Source: Gambelia wislizenii (lineage: Eukaryota > Chordata > Lepidosauria > Squamata > Crotaphytidae). Taken from it: a stretch of DNA of 64,000 nt. Location of the stretch: the NCBI GenBank assembly GCA_030847615.1, contig JAUMIR010000004.1:277591001-277655000 (forward strand), in the 5' to 3' direction. Below, piece after piece: positions 22,235 to 34,077 of the stretch; position 1 is the stretch's first letter, and the number at the start of each line of letters is the position of its first letter. Made by a program: the position numbers and the translations under genes. The notes under the pieces are model-generated. The model saw only the letters and a list, made by a program, of their open reading frames with translations, did not search any database and was not told the origin of the DNA.

Positions 22235-22872
22235 GTAGTAATGTTTAAATATTTGAAGGGATGTCATGCTGAGGATGGAGCAAGCTTGTTTTCTGTAGCT
22301 CCAGAGATTAGGATACGGAGCAATGGGTTCAAACTACAGGGAAAGAGATTCCACCTAAACATTAGGAAGAACTTCCTGACAGTAAGAGCAGTTCAGAAGT
22401 GGAATACACTACTGCAGAGGACTTTTTCAAATGGGGTAAAAAAAAAAAAATGACGAGGGCTGTCACACTTTCAGAGCCCCGTTTCAGACAGCCCCATTCT
22501 CCTCCGTCCTCCTCCCGACCTCCTCCTGACCTTCCCCCATGCTGTGGGTGCCACTTTTTATTGATGGAGGTTTTCCATCAATAAAAATCGGCACCCACAA
22601 CACGGAGGAAGGTTGGTAGAGGACAGAGGAGGACTGTGTCATCTGAAATGGGGCTCTGTAAGCACAACAGCCCCGTTCTTCTCCCAACCTCCTCAGGGTT
22701 TTTTTTACCCCATTTGAAAAAGTCCAGAGTGTGCTGGAGTCTCCTTTGGAGGGTTTTAAACAGAGGCTGGATGGCCATCTGTCAGGAATGCTTTGATTCT
22801 GTATTCCTGCATGTCAGGGGGTTGGACTAGATGGCCTTTGTGATCTCTTCCAACTCTATGATTCTATGATTT
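22235..22872 (+). pseudogene. CR1 LINE 3' part, split by a foldback MITE
   Basis: CR1 C-terminal frame (YLKGCHAEDGASLFSVA, RFHLNIRKNFLTVRAVQKWN) up to 22418, then a 307-bp foldback insertion, then the CR1 sequence resumes at 22726 with GTGTGCTGGAGTCTCC and runs to the ATGATTCTATGATT terminus. The insertion falls just after the tryptophan/asparagine of the KWNTLP region. 5'-truncated. Confidence 0.88.
22419..22725. mobile_element. Foldback MITE (GGACTTTTTC ends) with AGA duplication, inside CR1
   Basis: The ends are GGACTTTTTCAAATGGGG and its exact inverted copy. AGA flanks both sides (22416-22418, 22726-22728). Arms of about 140 bp pair around a small loop near 22566-22582 (TTGATGGAGG against CCATCAATAAAAA). 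Because it interrupts a CR1 copy whose uninterrupted sequence is known from the other copies, its borders are unusually certain. 3-bp duplication; no coding frame. Confidence 0.85.
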
Positions 22873-24245
22873 ATTTAGTCTAATAGTAGAGCCAACTGTA
22901 AATGGCCTCTCAGCACAAATGGCCAGTTAGAATTGCCCCCTTAATCTTTTTCTTTTTCAAAAGCATTTGGACAAATGACAGGATAGCCAGACTTCTATTT
23001 CTAAGGAGATTTGTGCAAAAATTATCTTAAACAGCTAGAGTTAGGTTGTAATTTTCTATAGTTATATTGAGGACCCTAGAGCATATGGGCAGCTGTCTTG
23101 TTTTATCGGTCTAAATAAGCAGGGTGTCTTCAGAGTCTCTGTCAAAGTATTGCTGATTATATGAGTGATTAGAAAACTGGTTGAAAGCTGCTCACCATTA
23201 ATACAAGCTCAAGGAAAAAAAAAACTAACTTCACAGATGTCTCCCATGTATTTCTGCATCTCCTGATAGACACATTTTTGGAGCTCTCTGGTTTCATGTT
23301 CTGAGGTAACCTAGAGAAAACAGTTGGAAATTATGAATTCATGAACAGTCCGATCCTATCTCTACTTTACACTGAAGTTCATAAAGAGTCCAAGAAGACT
23401 TACTCCGGCATCACCTCCCCCCAAACCTCATTGTGTTCAATGGGTCTAATGTAAAAAATTATAGCAGGGCAGTATGGTCATATGGTTCTGCTCAGAATCC
23501 CCCAAGCCAGCATGGTGATTCTAACTAGGGAATTCTGAGAATTATGATCTAAAAATGTAACGTTGTTAGTCTCTGGTTCTGCTTTGCTGTCATTCTCTGT
23601 GCCATTCATATTTCAGCATGATGGTATTATAAAGTTATTGCAGTCCAATGCACTCTAGTAGAAAAGCAGAAAACAATACTAGTAGAAAGAGCACCTGTAG
23701 TACTGCCACCAGCCACTCCCCATGTTGCATCTCGTGCAGAGTCAGTGTTAGTGGTTGCCATCCTTTGACAGCTGACATGGACCCAGTGCTCTAACAGGTC
23801 AGATACCAGTGATTCCTGCCTTAGATAATCCTTTAAAAACAATACTGCCCTGATGCTCAAAGCAGCACCAGCCATCTGGACTTGACTTCCATTTTGATTC
23901 TTCACAGTACCTCCAAAACATCATTGTCTGGGCCATTGTGGGATCTTAAAAGGGAAACCCACCACCACCATGTACCATATGGAGCATTGCAGCAAATCCA
24001 CTGTTGTCACCAACAGGATTTGGGGGTGGGGGGAAATTTGCCAGAGGACACCATGCCTGGCACCTCCTCAAACATGAAATTGGCCCTGATCCATGGAAAA
24101 CCTTTTACTGTAGTGAGATTGACTGACAATACCTACAACATTAGACATGCATGAACAACACTGCTCCATGTACAGAGACAGAACAACAACTGCATGATGT
24201 CCCTCTCCATTTAATACAAACTGTATCCCTTTTTAGAAAAGAACC
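22873..24245. other. Unique DNA; no gene recognised
   Basis: Frames near 23627-23905 and 23882-24154 overlap on opposite strands and show no domain. No other feature seen. Confidence 0.5.
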
Positions 24246-24476
24246 AATGTGGTGTAGTGATTTGAATATTGGACTAGGACTTGAGAGACCAGGTTTCAAA
24301 TCCCTGCTCAGCCATGAAGACCCACTGGGTGATCTAGGGCGTATCACATTCTCTCAGCCTGACAAGAAGGCAATGGCAAACATTCTGAATAGGTGTCACA
24401 AAAACAAGCAAACACCACAAACCCTTTGACAATGTCACCCCAAGCTGTAGCTCAGTTGGAAGCACATAACAATAAC
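24246..24476 (+). repeat. tRNA-derived SINE
   Basis: Plus-strand copy: head CCAATGTGGTGTAGTGATTT, B-box region GAGACCAGGTTTCAAATCC at about 24286, body GACAAGAAGGCAATGGCAAA. The tail is diverged (AGCACATAACAATAA). Confidence 0.75.
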
Positions 24477-24988
24477 TCTCTTCAAGTGTAAGTTCTAATA
24501 TTTAAAGAACACATGATGGGAACCAAAGATTAGCGTGTTTGCTCCCCCATCCCCCATTCTGTTTGTTTCCTTATTTATAAAATTGATTTTATTCTACAAA
24601 ATTAATAAAATTAAACTAAAAAGCTGAGAGCTACATTCTGGGAAGCTCCATGATTCAAATTTCCCAGTGCTGTAAATCATACAGGGGATCTCCTTGAGCA
24701 GGGAAAGCTCTCCATTGTAGAAGTGCCCCACTATGGAGGCTGAAGAGGACAGCAACAAAAGGAGTTTGCATAGTGTGAAAAGGGGGCATGGGTACAGAGG
24801 ACTGCCATTTCACCCTGCACAGTGTCTTCTTCCCAGGATCTCATGTGGCTTGCATAGGATCCTACATGTCCATTTCACCAGCAGATTGTCTAACCAGGTT
24901 GTGAGCTGGCCAGAAAGGGTGTGTCTGGTCTGCCTAGAGGGACCAGCATTCCACAGCTTGGACCACCAGCCATTGTGGCTTTCACTAT

Positions 24989-25051
24989 CTTCCCAACCTC
25001 TCTCCCCACCATCCTTTTTTAATATACTTACACAAGGGGCCATGGGCTTTG
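24989..25051. repeat. Left copy of 63-bp direct repeat (L1 target-site duplication)
   Basis: Matches 32019-32081 with a single mismatch over 63 bp; it starts CTTCCCAACC and ends CCATGGGCTTTG. The two copies bracket the full L1 element and their outer flanks differ, so this is best explained as a long target-site duplication. Confidence 0.85.
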
Positions 25052-25508
25052 ATCTGTTTTTTCCAACCTGGAATACATTTAAGCAGATTTTTTTTTAAAA
25101 AAAATAGTTTTTTCTATTATTATTATTATTATTATTATTATTGACTATTTCAACATACATTGTTATTCACAATTTACACATCATTATCATAAAACGTGTC
25201 TTGTATTTTACATTATAAAGAGCATTTAGTATTTCCATTATTCTTCTCTATATAATCTTACACAACAATATTTGCAAAATTTGTAGATATGATCTAAATT
25301 TTTTCTCTTCTTCATTGACTTCTTATCTTATACAGTTTTGGTATGAGACGATTACAGCTACTCACATCCATTTCCATTGACTTTATTCTATTTACTAATC
25401 TCTTACTCCTTCTTTGCTCTGTATTTACTCTGTATTTTTTTTTCTATCCCCCCTGGGATCTTTTATGTTCTATAATAGTAGGCTAGCTCGTATCTCCCCT
25501 TTTCCTTC

Positions 25509-28500
25509 CTAGTAATCTATTACCTGCACCCATTCTTCTTTCAACTTTGCCTGTTTCTTATTGCGCAGTTTACTTGTAAGAATATCTAATTCAAACATAT
25601 CAATTATTTTATCTTTCCACTCCTTTATACTAGGACATTCTTTCATTTTCCATTTTCTCACTATTACAAGTCTAGTCGCCTTGACCAAATACAATATAGT
25701 CCTCCAATTCTTGTTTCCTTTCCTATCTTTATTATTTTTAATTATGTTTAGCAAACACATTTCTGGAGTAAATTCTATTTCCTCTCTTAAGATTTGTTTC
25801 ATTATTGCATGTACTTGATTCCAGAATTTTTTTTATTTTTTTGCATTGCCACCACATATGGATTAATGTCCCCTGATTTTTCCCACATTTCCAGCATGTA
25901 CTTGGTATTGTTTTATTCATCTTGTTTAATTTTTTTCGTGTATGGTACCAGATTATCCTTTCCTTTCTTAACCATCTCTGCATATCTTAACCACTCGTTT
26001 GTCTTTTTCCACCTGGATAAAAATGTGGTGAAACCCATAGTTGGATTTTATAATAAAATGCCTTTTTAACTTTTTTCCCATACTCTCAATAATCCTTTTC
26101 TTATACAATGACCCATGAAACCTTTATTTACTTTTTCTTTATCATAACATAAATAGGTGTGCCAACCAAATCTGGCGTCGTGACCCTTCCAGATTCAATA
26201 GTTTTTTATCACTCAGATTTATCCATTCTTTGATCCAAACCAGTGAGGATGCCTGATAATATCACTTTAAATCTGGAAGGTCACAACCACCCCTGAGTCT
26301 TGTATCTGTTAAGTATGCACATTTGAATCTAGATGTTTTCTTCTCCCATATAAATTTCCATAAATCTCTATTCCACTTGTCAAAAATGTTGTCATTGTTC
26401 ACAATAGGTAAGTTTTGAAAAAAGAATAATATTTTTGCGAGTACCACCATCTTTATTGCGGCGATTTTACCCAACAGTGATAAATTTAACTTACTCCATC
26501 TTTCCATGTCTTTGTTTATTTCTATCCATATTTTTTATAGTTGTTTTCAAATAAATCGATGTTTCTTTTTGTTAGCCATATTCCTAAATATCTTGCCTTT
26601 TTGCCTATGTTACATCTAGATTTATCTCTCAAATCTTCTTCTTCTTTTGCCGTCATGTTTTTTGTAATTATGATGGTTTTATCTCTATCAATTTTGAATC
26701 CAGAATGTTCCCCAAATTCATTTATCATATTTAGACATGTTTCAATTTGGTTTTTGGGTTCTTCCATGAATACAATCAAATTGTCCGCAAAAGCTTTTAA
26801 TTTGTAAGTGAATCCTTTTATCTTTATTCCTGGGATTTCCTCACTAGCTCTTATCCTTCTGTTTAGTACCTCAAGCACCAGGATAAACAGCAGGGGTGAG
26901 ATGGGACATCCCTGTCTTGTGCCTTTATTTATTTTAAATGTATCAGTACTCTCCCCATTAATGATGAGTTGTGCTGATTGCTCGGTATAGATTTTTTCAA
27001 TTCTCTTACAAAATATTTCTCCTAGTCCTGATCTTCTCATTACCTCCATCATAAAGTCCCATTCTACATTATCGAAAGCTTTTTAGGCATCTACCATCAT
27101 TAAACCTAATTTTTTTTCACTATGAACTTCATAATATTCCAATATGTTTATTACTGTTCTAATATTGTTGCTTATTTTTCTCCCCAGTATAAAGCCATTT
27201 TGATCTTCATTTACTAGTTCTGTGATTATTTGTTTTAGCCTATTGGCCAAAATCATGGTGTAAATTTTATAATCTATATTTAATAAGGAGATGGGTTGGT
27301 AATTGCTGACTTCTCTACCATCCCTTCCTTCTTTCACTATTAGGGATATGTTAGCATTTTTCCAGGTCTCAGGGATGCCCTCAACTTATATCTGATTAAA
27401 CAATTTGTAAAGTGGCATTGCAAGTTCATTTTCAAATTTTTTATAGAACAATGCCGAGAAACCATCCAGTCCTGGTACTTTGTTCTCTTTTAATTCCTGA
27501 ATTGTTTTCGAGATTTCTGCTATTGAAATTGTACTACTCAGTTTTTCCAGATGTTCTTTTCCCAAGTTTTGGAAACCTTGCTTATCTAAGTATGTTTTCA
27601 TATTCTGTATTTCCTCTTGATTTCTTACTTTACAACTAAATAATCTGCTGTAATATTTTTAAACTCTTCTTTAATCTCATTCTGTTTAGTTGTTACTTGC
27701 TTCCCACGTCTTATTTCCATATCATTTTTTTTCAAATTCTCTCCTTAATCTATACGCTAACCATTTACTTGACTTATTTGTATATTCAAAATTTATTTGT
27801 CATGTTTTTCTCATTTTCTTTTCAAGTATCAACATTGTTTCCATGTTTATTTGCATTTGAATGAGTTTGATTTGACGTAATGTTTTTCCTTTAGTTGGAT
27901 CTTCTCTCAATTTTTCTTCTTTCTTTTTCAATTCTCTAATCAAAAAGTTATACCTCTCTGTGTTTTGTTTCTGGATTTCCACACCTCTTTTAATCAATAG
28001 CCCTCTGAAAACGGCCTTCCTAGTGTCCCAAATGGTTTTTAACTTACATTCTTTGTTGTCATTTTCTTTAAAATATACAGTAATATCCTTCTTTAATTTC
28101 TGGACATACACTTCGTCCTTTATTAAATTCTCATTCAGTCTCCAATTCATTAGGTTTTTGTTTTGTTTTGTTTTCATTCTCAACTTAATTGGGTTATGAT
28201 CTGAAGTTGTCTTAGCCATAATTTCCATGTCTAGAATATTTGGCAGCAAATTTTTAGATATTAAAAATATATCAATCCATGACATGGATTTATGTCTATC
28301 TGAGTAAAACATAAAGCCCTTCTCCTTATCATGTATTTTTGTCCAAACATCTTCTAACCTGTATTCTTCTTTAATATCAAAAAAGCTTATTGGTATTTTT
28401 TTTTAAACTCCCTTCCCCTTTTTAAGTGATCTGTCCACTTTTGGGTCAAGAACTCCATTGAAATCTCCTAATAAGATCATAGACCCTTTCATGTGTTTCT

Positions 28501-28878
28501 CAATTTTTTGGTATAAATTTTTATAAATTTTTTCTTGTTTCATGTTTGGCACATAGACTCCTACTATTACTGTTTTCAGATTTTGAAGAATTCTCTCAAC
28601 TCCTATAATTCACCCTCCTCTTCTTTAAATATTTCTTTTGCAAAATACTTCTGGTTTATTTATAGCGCTATTCCTCTTTTTTTCTTTTTATCATTAGCCG
28701 AGTTGAACATTTGACCCAATTTAGTGTTTCTTAAAAAACTATAATCCTCTCTTTTTATCTTGGTTTCTTGTATACATGTTATATAATTTTTTTGTTTTTC
28801 TAAGTCATGAAAGATTTGTCATCTCTTACATTCAGAATTAAGGCCTTTCATGTTCCAGGAACATATTTTAATTGCCAT
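25509..28878 (-). pseudogene. L1 ORF2 (endonuclease-reverse transcriptase), degraded
   Basis: ORF2p in L1 nicks target DNA and reverse-transcribes the element RNA. The likely start is the ATG at 28878, giving a CSWNMKGLN motif, then CIQETKI and LLGDFNGVLDPKVD, and later TSDHNPI near 28190, all APE endonuclease signatures. RT blocks follow: SNYQPISLLNIDYKIYT-like (about 27300), VNEDQNGFILGRKI, INKGTRQGCPISPLLF (about 26900) and KAFADNLIVF (about 26790). The catalytic FADD is changed to FADN. Near 25890 there is a C-terminal cysteine knuckle, CWKCG then HMWWQC. Several stops and frameshifts divide it into fragments. It runs to about 1120 codons, shorter than mammalian ORF2 (about 1275). Confidence 0.85.
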
Positions 28879-29076
28879 TCTCAGTTTGTTTAGTTTGTCC
28901 TAACTCCTCCTTGCTCTCTATATTTTCTCCTAGTTCTTCTTATTCCTTTTCCAGCTTTAACTCCGAATCCTCTTCCTCTGTCTGTTCCTCTTCCTTTCTC
29001 TCTTTCCTCTCATACGCCTCTATTTCCTGTTGTTTTTCCCCATCTAAATATGTTTCCATTTCTTTTCTTGTTCTTC

Positions 29077-29868
29077 TTACTTTCTGATCTGCACTTTCTG
29101 ACTGATTTTTATGTCGTCTTTCCTTTTCTTTTTCAAACTTCTTACAAATTCCTCTGCCTTTTTGATCGAGTCTATTTTATATCTTTTTTGTCTGAATGTA
29201 AAAGAAACCGCTTCTATTTTGTTCCATCTATAATATACTCCATTTTTAGTAAGTAACTGAGTGGTCATTTTATAATTTTGTCTTCTCTTCAAAATAACAG
29301 TTGGTATAACTTTAAAGACCTTTAATTCTTCTCCTCCTACTTTAAGTGAATCTCTATAACTTTGTTGTAGTATTCTGTCTCTTATTTTAATTTTGTTAAA
29401 CTGAATCACAATATCTCTTGGAAGTTTCTTTTCTTTAGCAATCACAGAGTTGATCCGAAACATTTTTTCAGTCTCTTCCTCCAAATACTCTTCTAACTCC
29501 GCAAATTTAGCTAAATTTGGAATCACCCTCTCGAATAGATTTTCATTTACTTTCTCTGATAAACCTCTTAATTTTAAACATTTTTCTGTATACCTTATTT
29601 CTTGATTTAACATTTCTTTACTTATTTTATCTAGCTTTTTTTCTAAAATCTCTGTTTCTTTTTTATAATCACGCTTTATTTCTTTTCTAATATCTTTTAA
29701 TTCATTTCTGATTTCTTGTTTAAAATTCCTAAGTTCTGTTCTCAACTCTTCTAATATTAGATTTTGAATTTCTGGTATTTTCAGTGCTTTGTGTGATCCT
29801 CTCCTTGATGTAAGTGTCTGAATTTGCAATTGAGTCATCATTTTCCTCATAGTGTATGTCATTTTCAT
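29077..29868 (-). CDS. L1 ORF1 protein (RNA-binding chaperone), intact frame
   Basis: 263 codons without interruption, ATG at 29868. L1 ORF1p trimerises and coats the element RNA in the cytoplasm. About residues 30-105 are highly charged and heptad-like (EIRNELKDIRKEIKR, EILEKKLDKISKEM), fitting the coiled coil. An RRM-like part follows (TEKCLKLRGLSEKVNENLF, then RDIVIQFNKIKIRDRIL), and then the basic C-terminal domain ending KKKRKDDIKISQKVQIRK. It is shorter than human ORF1p (338 aa), as expected for a short coiled coil. It precedes ORF2 in the same direction. An intact frame does not prove activity, since its partner ORF2 is broken. Confidence 0.85.
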   Translation of the reverse strand: MKMTYTMRKMMTQLQIQTLTSRRGSHKALKIPEIQNLILEELRTELRNFKQEIRNELKDIRKEIKRDYKKETEILEKKLDKISKEMLNQEIRYTEKCLKLRGLSEKVNENLFERVIPNLAKFAELEEYLEEETEKMFRINSVIAKEKKLPRDIVIQFNKIKIRDRILQQSYRDSLKVGGEELKVFKVIPTVILKRRQNYKMTTQLLTKNGVYYRWNKIEAVSFTFRQKRYKIDSIKKAEEFVRSLKKKRKDDIKISQKVQIRK

Positions 29869-31389
29869 TTATCTAGGAACTTTTGTACTCTTTTTCCAAT
29901 TTCTTTTAGGTTCCTTTAACTTCTTGTTTTATTTCATTTTATTTACCACAGTTACACTAAAAGTGTAACTTTTTTTGTTATTGTATATCTTGGAATTATA
30001 TGTTTTATGTATTCTTTAACTGTCAAGGGTTCCCCCCCCCTCCTCTGGTAGATGATCTGTAATATCTCTCCCACAGTCTATATCAATCTTATTTAGACTT
30101 CTACCTATTATCAATTTAATCTCAGTTATTTAAATCAAGTTCAATTTACTTAATTTGATCATGTAAATATATGTGTGTGTGTGTGTGTGTGTAATTGCAG
30201 TTGGTCTATTTCATTAATTTCCATTCCTTCTCTTTCTTTTCACCTTCCTTCCTTAAAATTCATTAGCTTTATAATAAGATTATTTTCAATTAATACCCAA
30301 CTCATTCAACTTCTTACTACCTGTTCCTTCTTTCAGTTTTTGTAATAGAATAGGTGTTTAGGTTTTTAGGTTTTTATATATATGTGTCTATATAACATAT
30401 ATAAATACATACATATAGAATCGTCTACCTAAATCATATATCTTTGAACTATAATCCAACAAACAATCAGTGAGACATATATTTGATTATTAAATAATCA
30501 CTCAATAATCAACTAATTCAAATTATAAGGTCTTCAAAACAAAATGATCATTCAATATTTCATTAACATCATCACCATAATCATAAGTCTATTTCATTAG
30601 GTATGAAATAAATATTACCTTCAATTTCATTTAATTTCATTCAATTCAATTTCATTCCATTCCTTTTAAGTTGAGGTTCAATTAAATTTATATTTAAATC
30701 AATTCCTTCTATATTTAAATCAATTTATACACTCTATCCCTTTCCTCTTCTCATGTATTCAAAACAATTCAAAACAATTCATTCAAGTAAATAGCAATGT
30801 TTCTATTAATTCTTTTTACATCTCCTTAAATCTCTTTACCTAAACGTTTCTTCTCCTCCCCTCCCCTCCCCTCCCACTTCCCTCTTGCTTGCTAATATTT
30901 TGCCTTCTTTCTTTCTTCTTCTTCTTCTTCTCTCTTTTTTTTTCTATAGTTTTTGTAGTTTCCGTGGTTTCTACAATTGCTACTTTTTCCTGCCTGGTCT
31001 ATTCTTATACTGTCCCAACTTATTTGTATTTAAATCCAGTCCATTTCACTTTGAATTCTTTCTTTTATATTTAAAGCACAAGAGCGTGTTCAGTAGGATT
31101 TTTCCCCCTTTCTCTCTTCTCTCTTTCCTATTATTGAATTTCAGTTCTTTCTCCATGTTTAGTTCTCTTTTATTGTTTATTGTCCTTTTTTACTTATCCT
31201 ACTCATACTCTCAGCCTGCTTATTCGGTTGTTCTTACTTCTCTAGTCTTCTCTTAACCAGCTGGCCCTCATTAACAAACCCACACGCCCTTGCTTTTGCT
31301 CTCCAGTCTCTCTATAGCCCAAAGTTCACCAAATAAACCTGATTTCTTACTCTTCCATATAGTCCAATAACCAGGAACTTATATACTGT

Positions 31390-31421
<32 letters not shown>

Positions 31422-32018
31422 CATATATATATACTCAGCTTCTGGAGGGAAGAGAAACAGCGTGGAGGGCTTGCTTATTCCATTTTCCATTTTTTGACTT
31501 TCCTCACAGTTGGCATCTCACTTCAGTTTCTCTTCCTCTTCTTTTCCCTTTTTCTCTCTCTTATCTCTCCATCTCCTTATATTTTGTTTTTCAGCTTTTC
31601 AATTTTGGTTGCCTCCAGAGCCGCTCTTCTTTTAAAGTAACACTTTAAATCCTCTTCCACCAAAACAAAACAAACTTGACATTGCTTATAATTCAGCTTT
31701 CTCCTCCCACAAGGGATTGGGAAGCTGCTCCACTTTGTCAAATTGGAGTGCGGAAAAGCTAATGTCCCATATAGGACTCTACTGCACTACCGGAGTTCCC
31801 TTCTCTCCGCGTCCCCAAGAAGCGAAAGGAACTTCCGTTCCTATGCACCTTGAGGGAACTGTGTGGGGTTCTTCTCACTCCCCTATCCTTCCCAGGATAG
31901 GCGAAACCTTCCAAAGATGATTTTCTGAAGTGCTGGTAGCCACAGTAGAATGGCGCTGGAACGGAGCTCAGCCTTCCAGCATTCGTCGCCTCCGCCCTCA
32001 CAACCGGAAGTCCATTAC
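29869..32018 (-). promoter_or_regulatory. L1 5' UTR with CpG-rich 5' end (putative internal promoter)
   Basis: About 2.15 kb upstream of ORF1. Its first 330 bp (32018-31690) are GC-rich with many CpGs (for example around 31800-31850 and 31970-32010), unlike the AT-rich rest. L1 elements carry an internal promoter at this place, so this is the likely start of transcription. The remainder is strongly strand-biased (purine-rich in the sense direction) and includes (GT)n at 30171-30192 and (AT)n at 31388-31414. Promoter function is inferred. Confidence 0.5.
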
Positions 32019-32081
32019 CTTCCCAACCTCCCTCCCCACCATCCTTTTTTAATATACTTACACAAGGGGCCATGGGCTTTG
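32019..32081. repeat. Right copy of 63-bp direct repeat (L1 target-site duplication)
   Basis: Matches 24989-25051 with one mismatch over 63 bp. It directly touches the CpG-rich 5' end of the L1, as expected for a full-length insertion. Confidence 0.85.
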
Positions 32082-32409
32082 GTTGGTGGTAAGACCATGT
32101 TGGTTCTACCTCCAGTTTGACATGACTTCTTTCTCTTTCTCACAACTTTGGTGATTTTGCCATTGAGGCAGATCCAGAGGAAAGTATATGTCTACATACA
32201 AAATAATTTGTAAGCCTGCATCTCTGCTAAACTTGAGGTGAGGAAAATGATGAGAACAAACAGCAATCATAAAGAGGCTTTCTCTAAAGCAAGAATGGGC
32301 TCTAAAATGGCTAACAAAAATTCAGTGGAAACAAAACACAGAAGTTTCATTGCTTTAGCTGTGGATTCCTAGATGACCCTTGGGGTCCCTTCCAACTCTC
32401 AGAGTCTAT

Positions 32410-33029
32410 GGGCATTATCAGACGAGGCCAAAATGTCCCGTTTCAGTTCTGCCACCTCCTCTCCCATTCCTGTAACAGAATGGAGGAAAATGTTCACACA
32501 CACACCTCCATTCAGCTCCAGGAACAGGTTCCCTGCCTCATTGCCCAGCTGGCCATAAATGCAGCCATCATAAGGCTGCCTTTACGACGGGCCAGGGGAA
32601 ATCCCACTCGTTCTCATGAGAGAACAAGCTGCAGGGAAATTTGAAATACCCCCCTCCCAGCTGTCAAATAGAAAAATAAACGGAAAAAAATAAATTTAAA
32701 ATTTAAAAAAGTGATCCAGGGAGTGGTGGAGAAGGGCGGCACTTACCTTGATGTCCCAATCGTGGAAGGAAGTGACTGCCACGGAGCTCCTCCCCCATGC
32801 CTGTCATCACAGAACAGGGACGGGGATCCGTTTCCCACATCCCTGATTCCATAACAGGCACGGAAGAAAACAGAAAAGGGGTTCGATTCATGATTTTTAA
32901 TCGTGAATGGAATACTCTGGGGCCAGAATGGAAGCATCACAGAGGGGCTGAACATCATCAGAAACGGATCCCCTTTCTCACCCCTGTTCTGTTCCTGCTC
33001 TGGGATATTTGCATTGTCTGATAATCTCT
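32410..33029. mobile_element. TTATCAGAC-family MITE with TAT duplication
   Basis: The left end is GGGCATTATCAGAC and the right end is GTCTGATAATCTCT. TAT flanks both sides (32407-32409, 33030-33032). 620 bp, CpG-containing, with no transposase frame. Its 14-bp termini match those at 20986, 45806 and 49039, but the interior differs, so it is a distinct subfamily. Confidence 0.7.
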
Positions 33030-33592
33030 TATGATTCTATGCCTGTCCTCCCTATTCCTAGGATACCCTTAAAGATTTGATGTGAAGGCTTCCAGGGACA
33101 CATCCAGCTTGTTGCAATTAGGCCTGCTTAACTTGAAGTGGAAGGAGACCCACACAGTTGATTGCATCCACGTAGGACCACATTTTCTGTGATCCCATGC
33201 CTCCCGCCAGGCAGCAGGTTGGATGTGGTAGTTCATTGGCTGACAGGTGGGTCTCCCAGTGCCTGGATCCATTGCCCTGTGCTACCAAGAAAGCTGTTGT
33301 TCCAAATTGGCATCTGTGCATGCTTGTTACCCCCTGTCTGCACCTGCCCCACCGTTCACCACTGGGACTCCAACAGAACAGATAATACTACAGCTTGGGA
33401 AAATGACTTGCGGGTAGGTATGTGAAATAGATTAGTAAGGCAGTATAGAGGAAAGAATTGATCTTTCTGCCCTACCACCATGGCCCAATTCAATAAGTGT
33501 GTGTGGGGGGGAGGGGGAATTCCATTCAAACAACAACGAAATAGCTAATATCTAGCATGTGGCATACTATTCTCAGGTGAAAATAGAGAGGT
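33030..33592. other. Unique DNA; no gene recognised
   Basis: Overlapping frames on both strands at 33069-33425 lack domains. No repeat family seen. Confidence 0.5.
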
Positions 33593-33600
33593 GACTTCCA

Positions 33601-34069
33601 CAGTGGTGTAGCTAGAGCTTTTGCCGTCTGTGGCGGTTCCTGAGTTCTCTGCCCCTCTCAATACACAGCAAAAAATACTACAAAAAGTCAGAAGAACATA
33701 TAGGGAAATAAATACATAAATAAGGAATAACAGGGATAAATAAATTCCCATTAAAATGTTAGTTTGTGTAGTCTGCATGCCTAACCACTGTGGTACTCAG
33801 TCACCTTAGAAAAACAAAGAGCAATGTAAAAAATCACAGATATTACATGCACTTAACTAGATCAAATTATAACAATACCACTCATCAGACTGGTGGGTGT
33901 TTTCTCCATGGCTCCCTGATTGCTGTAAATGCTGCAAATAAGTAGCAGTATGAAAGATTTGTTTAAATCATCAAAAAATAAAATTGTGTCTCACATGAAA
34001 AGTGCCACACCCAGAAAAGTGCCACCCAGGGTGGACCACCCCCTCTACCCTCCCCTAGCTATGCCACTG
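33601..34069. mobile_element. Non-autonomous hAT element with perfect 8-bp TSD
   Basis: The terminal inverted repeats are CAGTGGTGTAGCTAG and CTAGCTATGCCACTG. The perfect 8-bp duplication is GACTTCCA at 33593-33600 and 34070-34077. A 469-bp body without a transposase frame makes it a hAT MITE. Ends and duplication length are diagnostic. Confidence 0.88.
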
Positions 34070-34077
34070 GACTTCCA

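Larger units (their letters stand above)
25052..32018 (-). mobile_element. Near full-length L1 LINE
   Basis: An element of about 6.97 kb between the two 63-bp repeats. In sense (minus) order it has a GC/CpG-rich 5' end, a long 5' UTR (32018-29869), ORF1 (29868-29077), a 198-bp spacer, ORF2 (28878-25509, broken), a 3' UTR, an (AAT)n tail at 25116-25142 and a further 65-bp AT-rich segment before the left repeat. The organisation and ORF1/ORF2 signatures are those of vertebrate L1. An intact ORF1 and almost identical flanking repeats suggest a fairly recent insertion, but ORF2 is already inactivated. Confidence 0.88.

Noticed and set aside
30885..31256. 123-codon Phe/Leu/Ser-rich plus frame resembling a membrane protein
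   Set aside because: It is the antisense, pyrimidine-rich strand of the L1 5' UTR.
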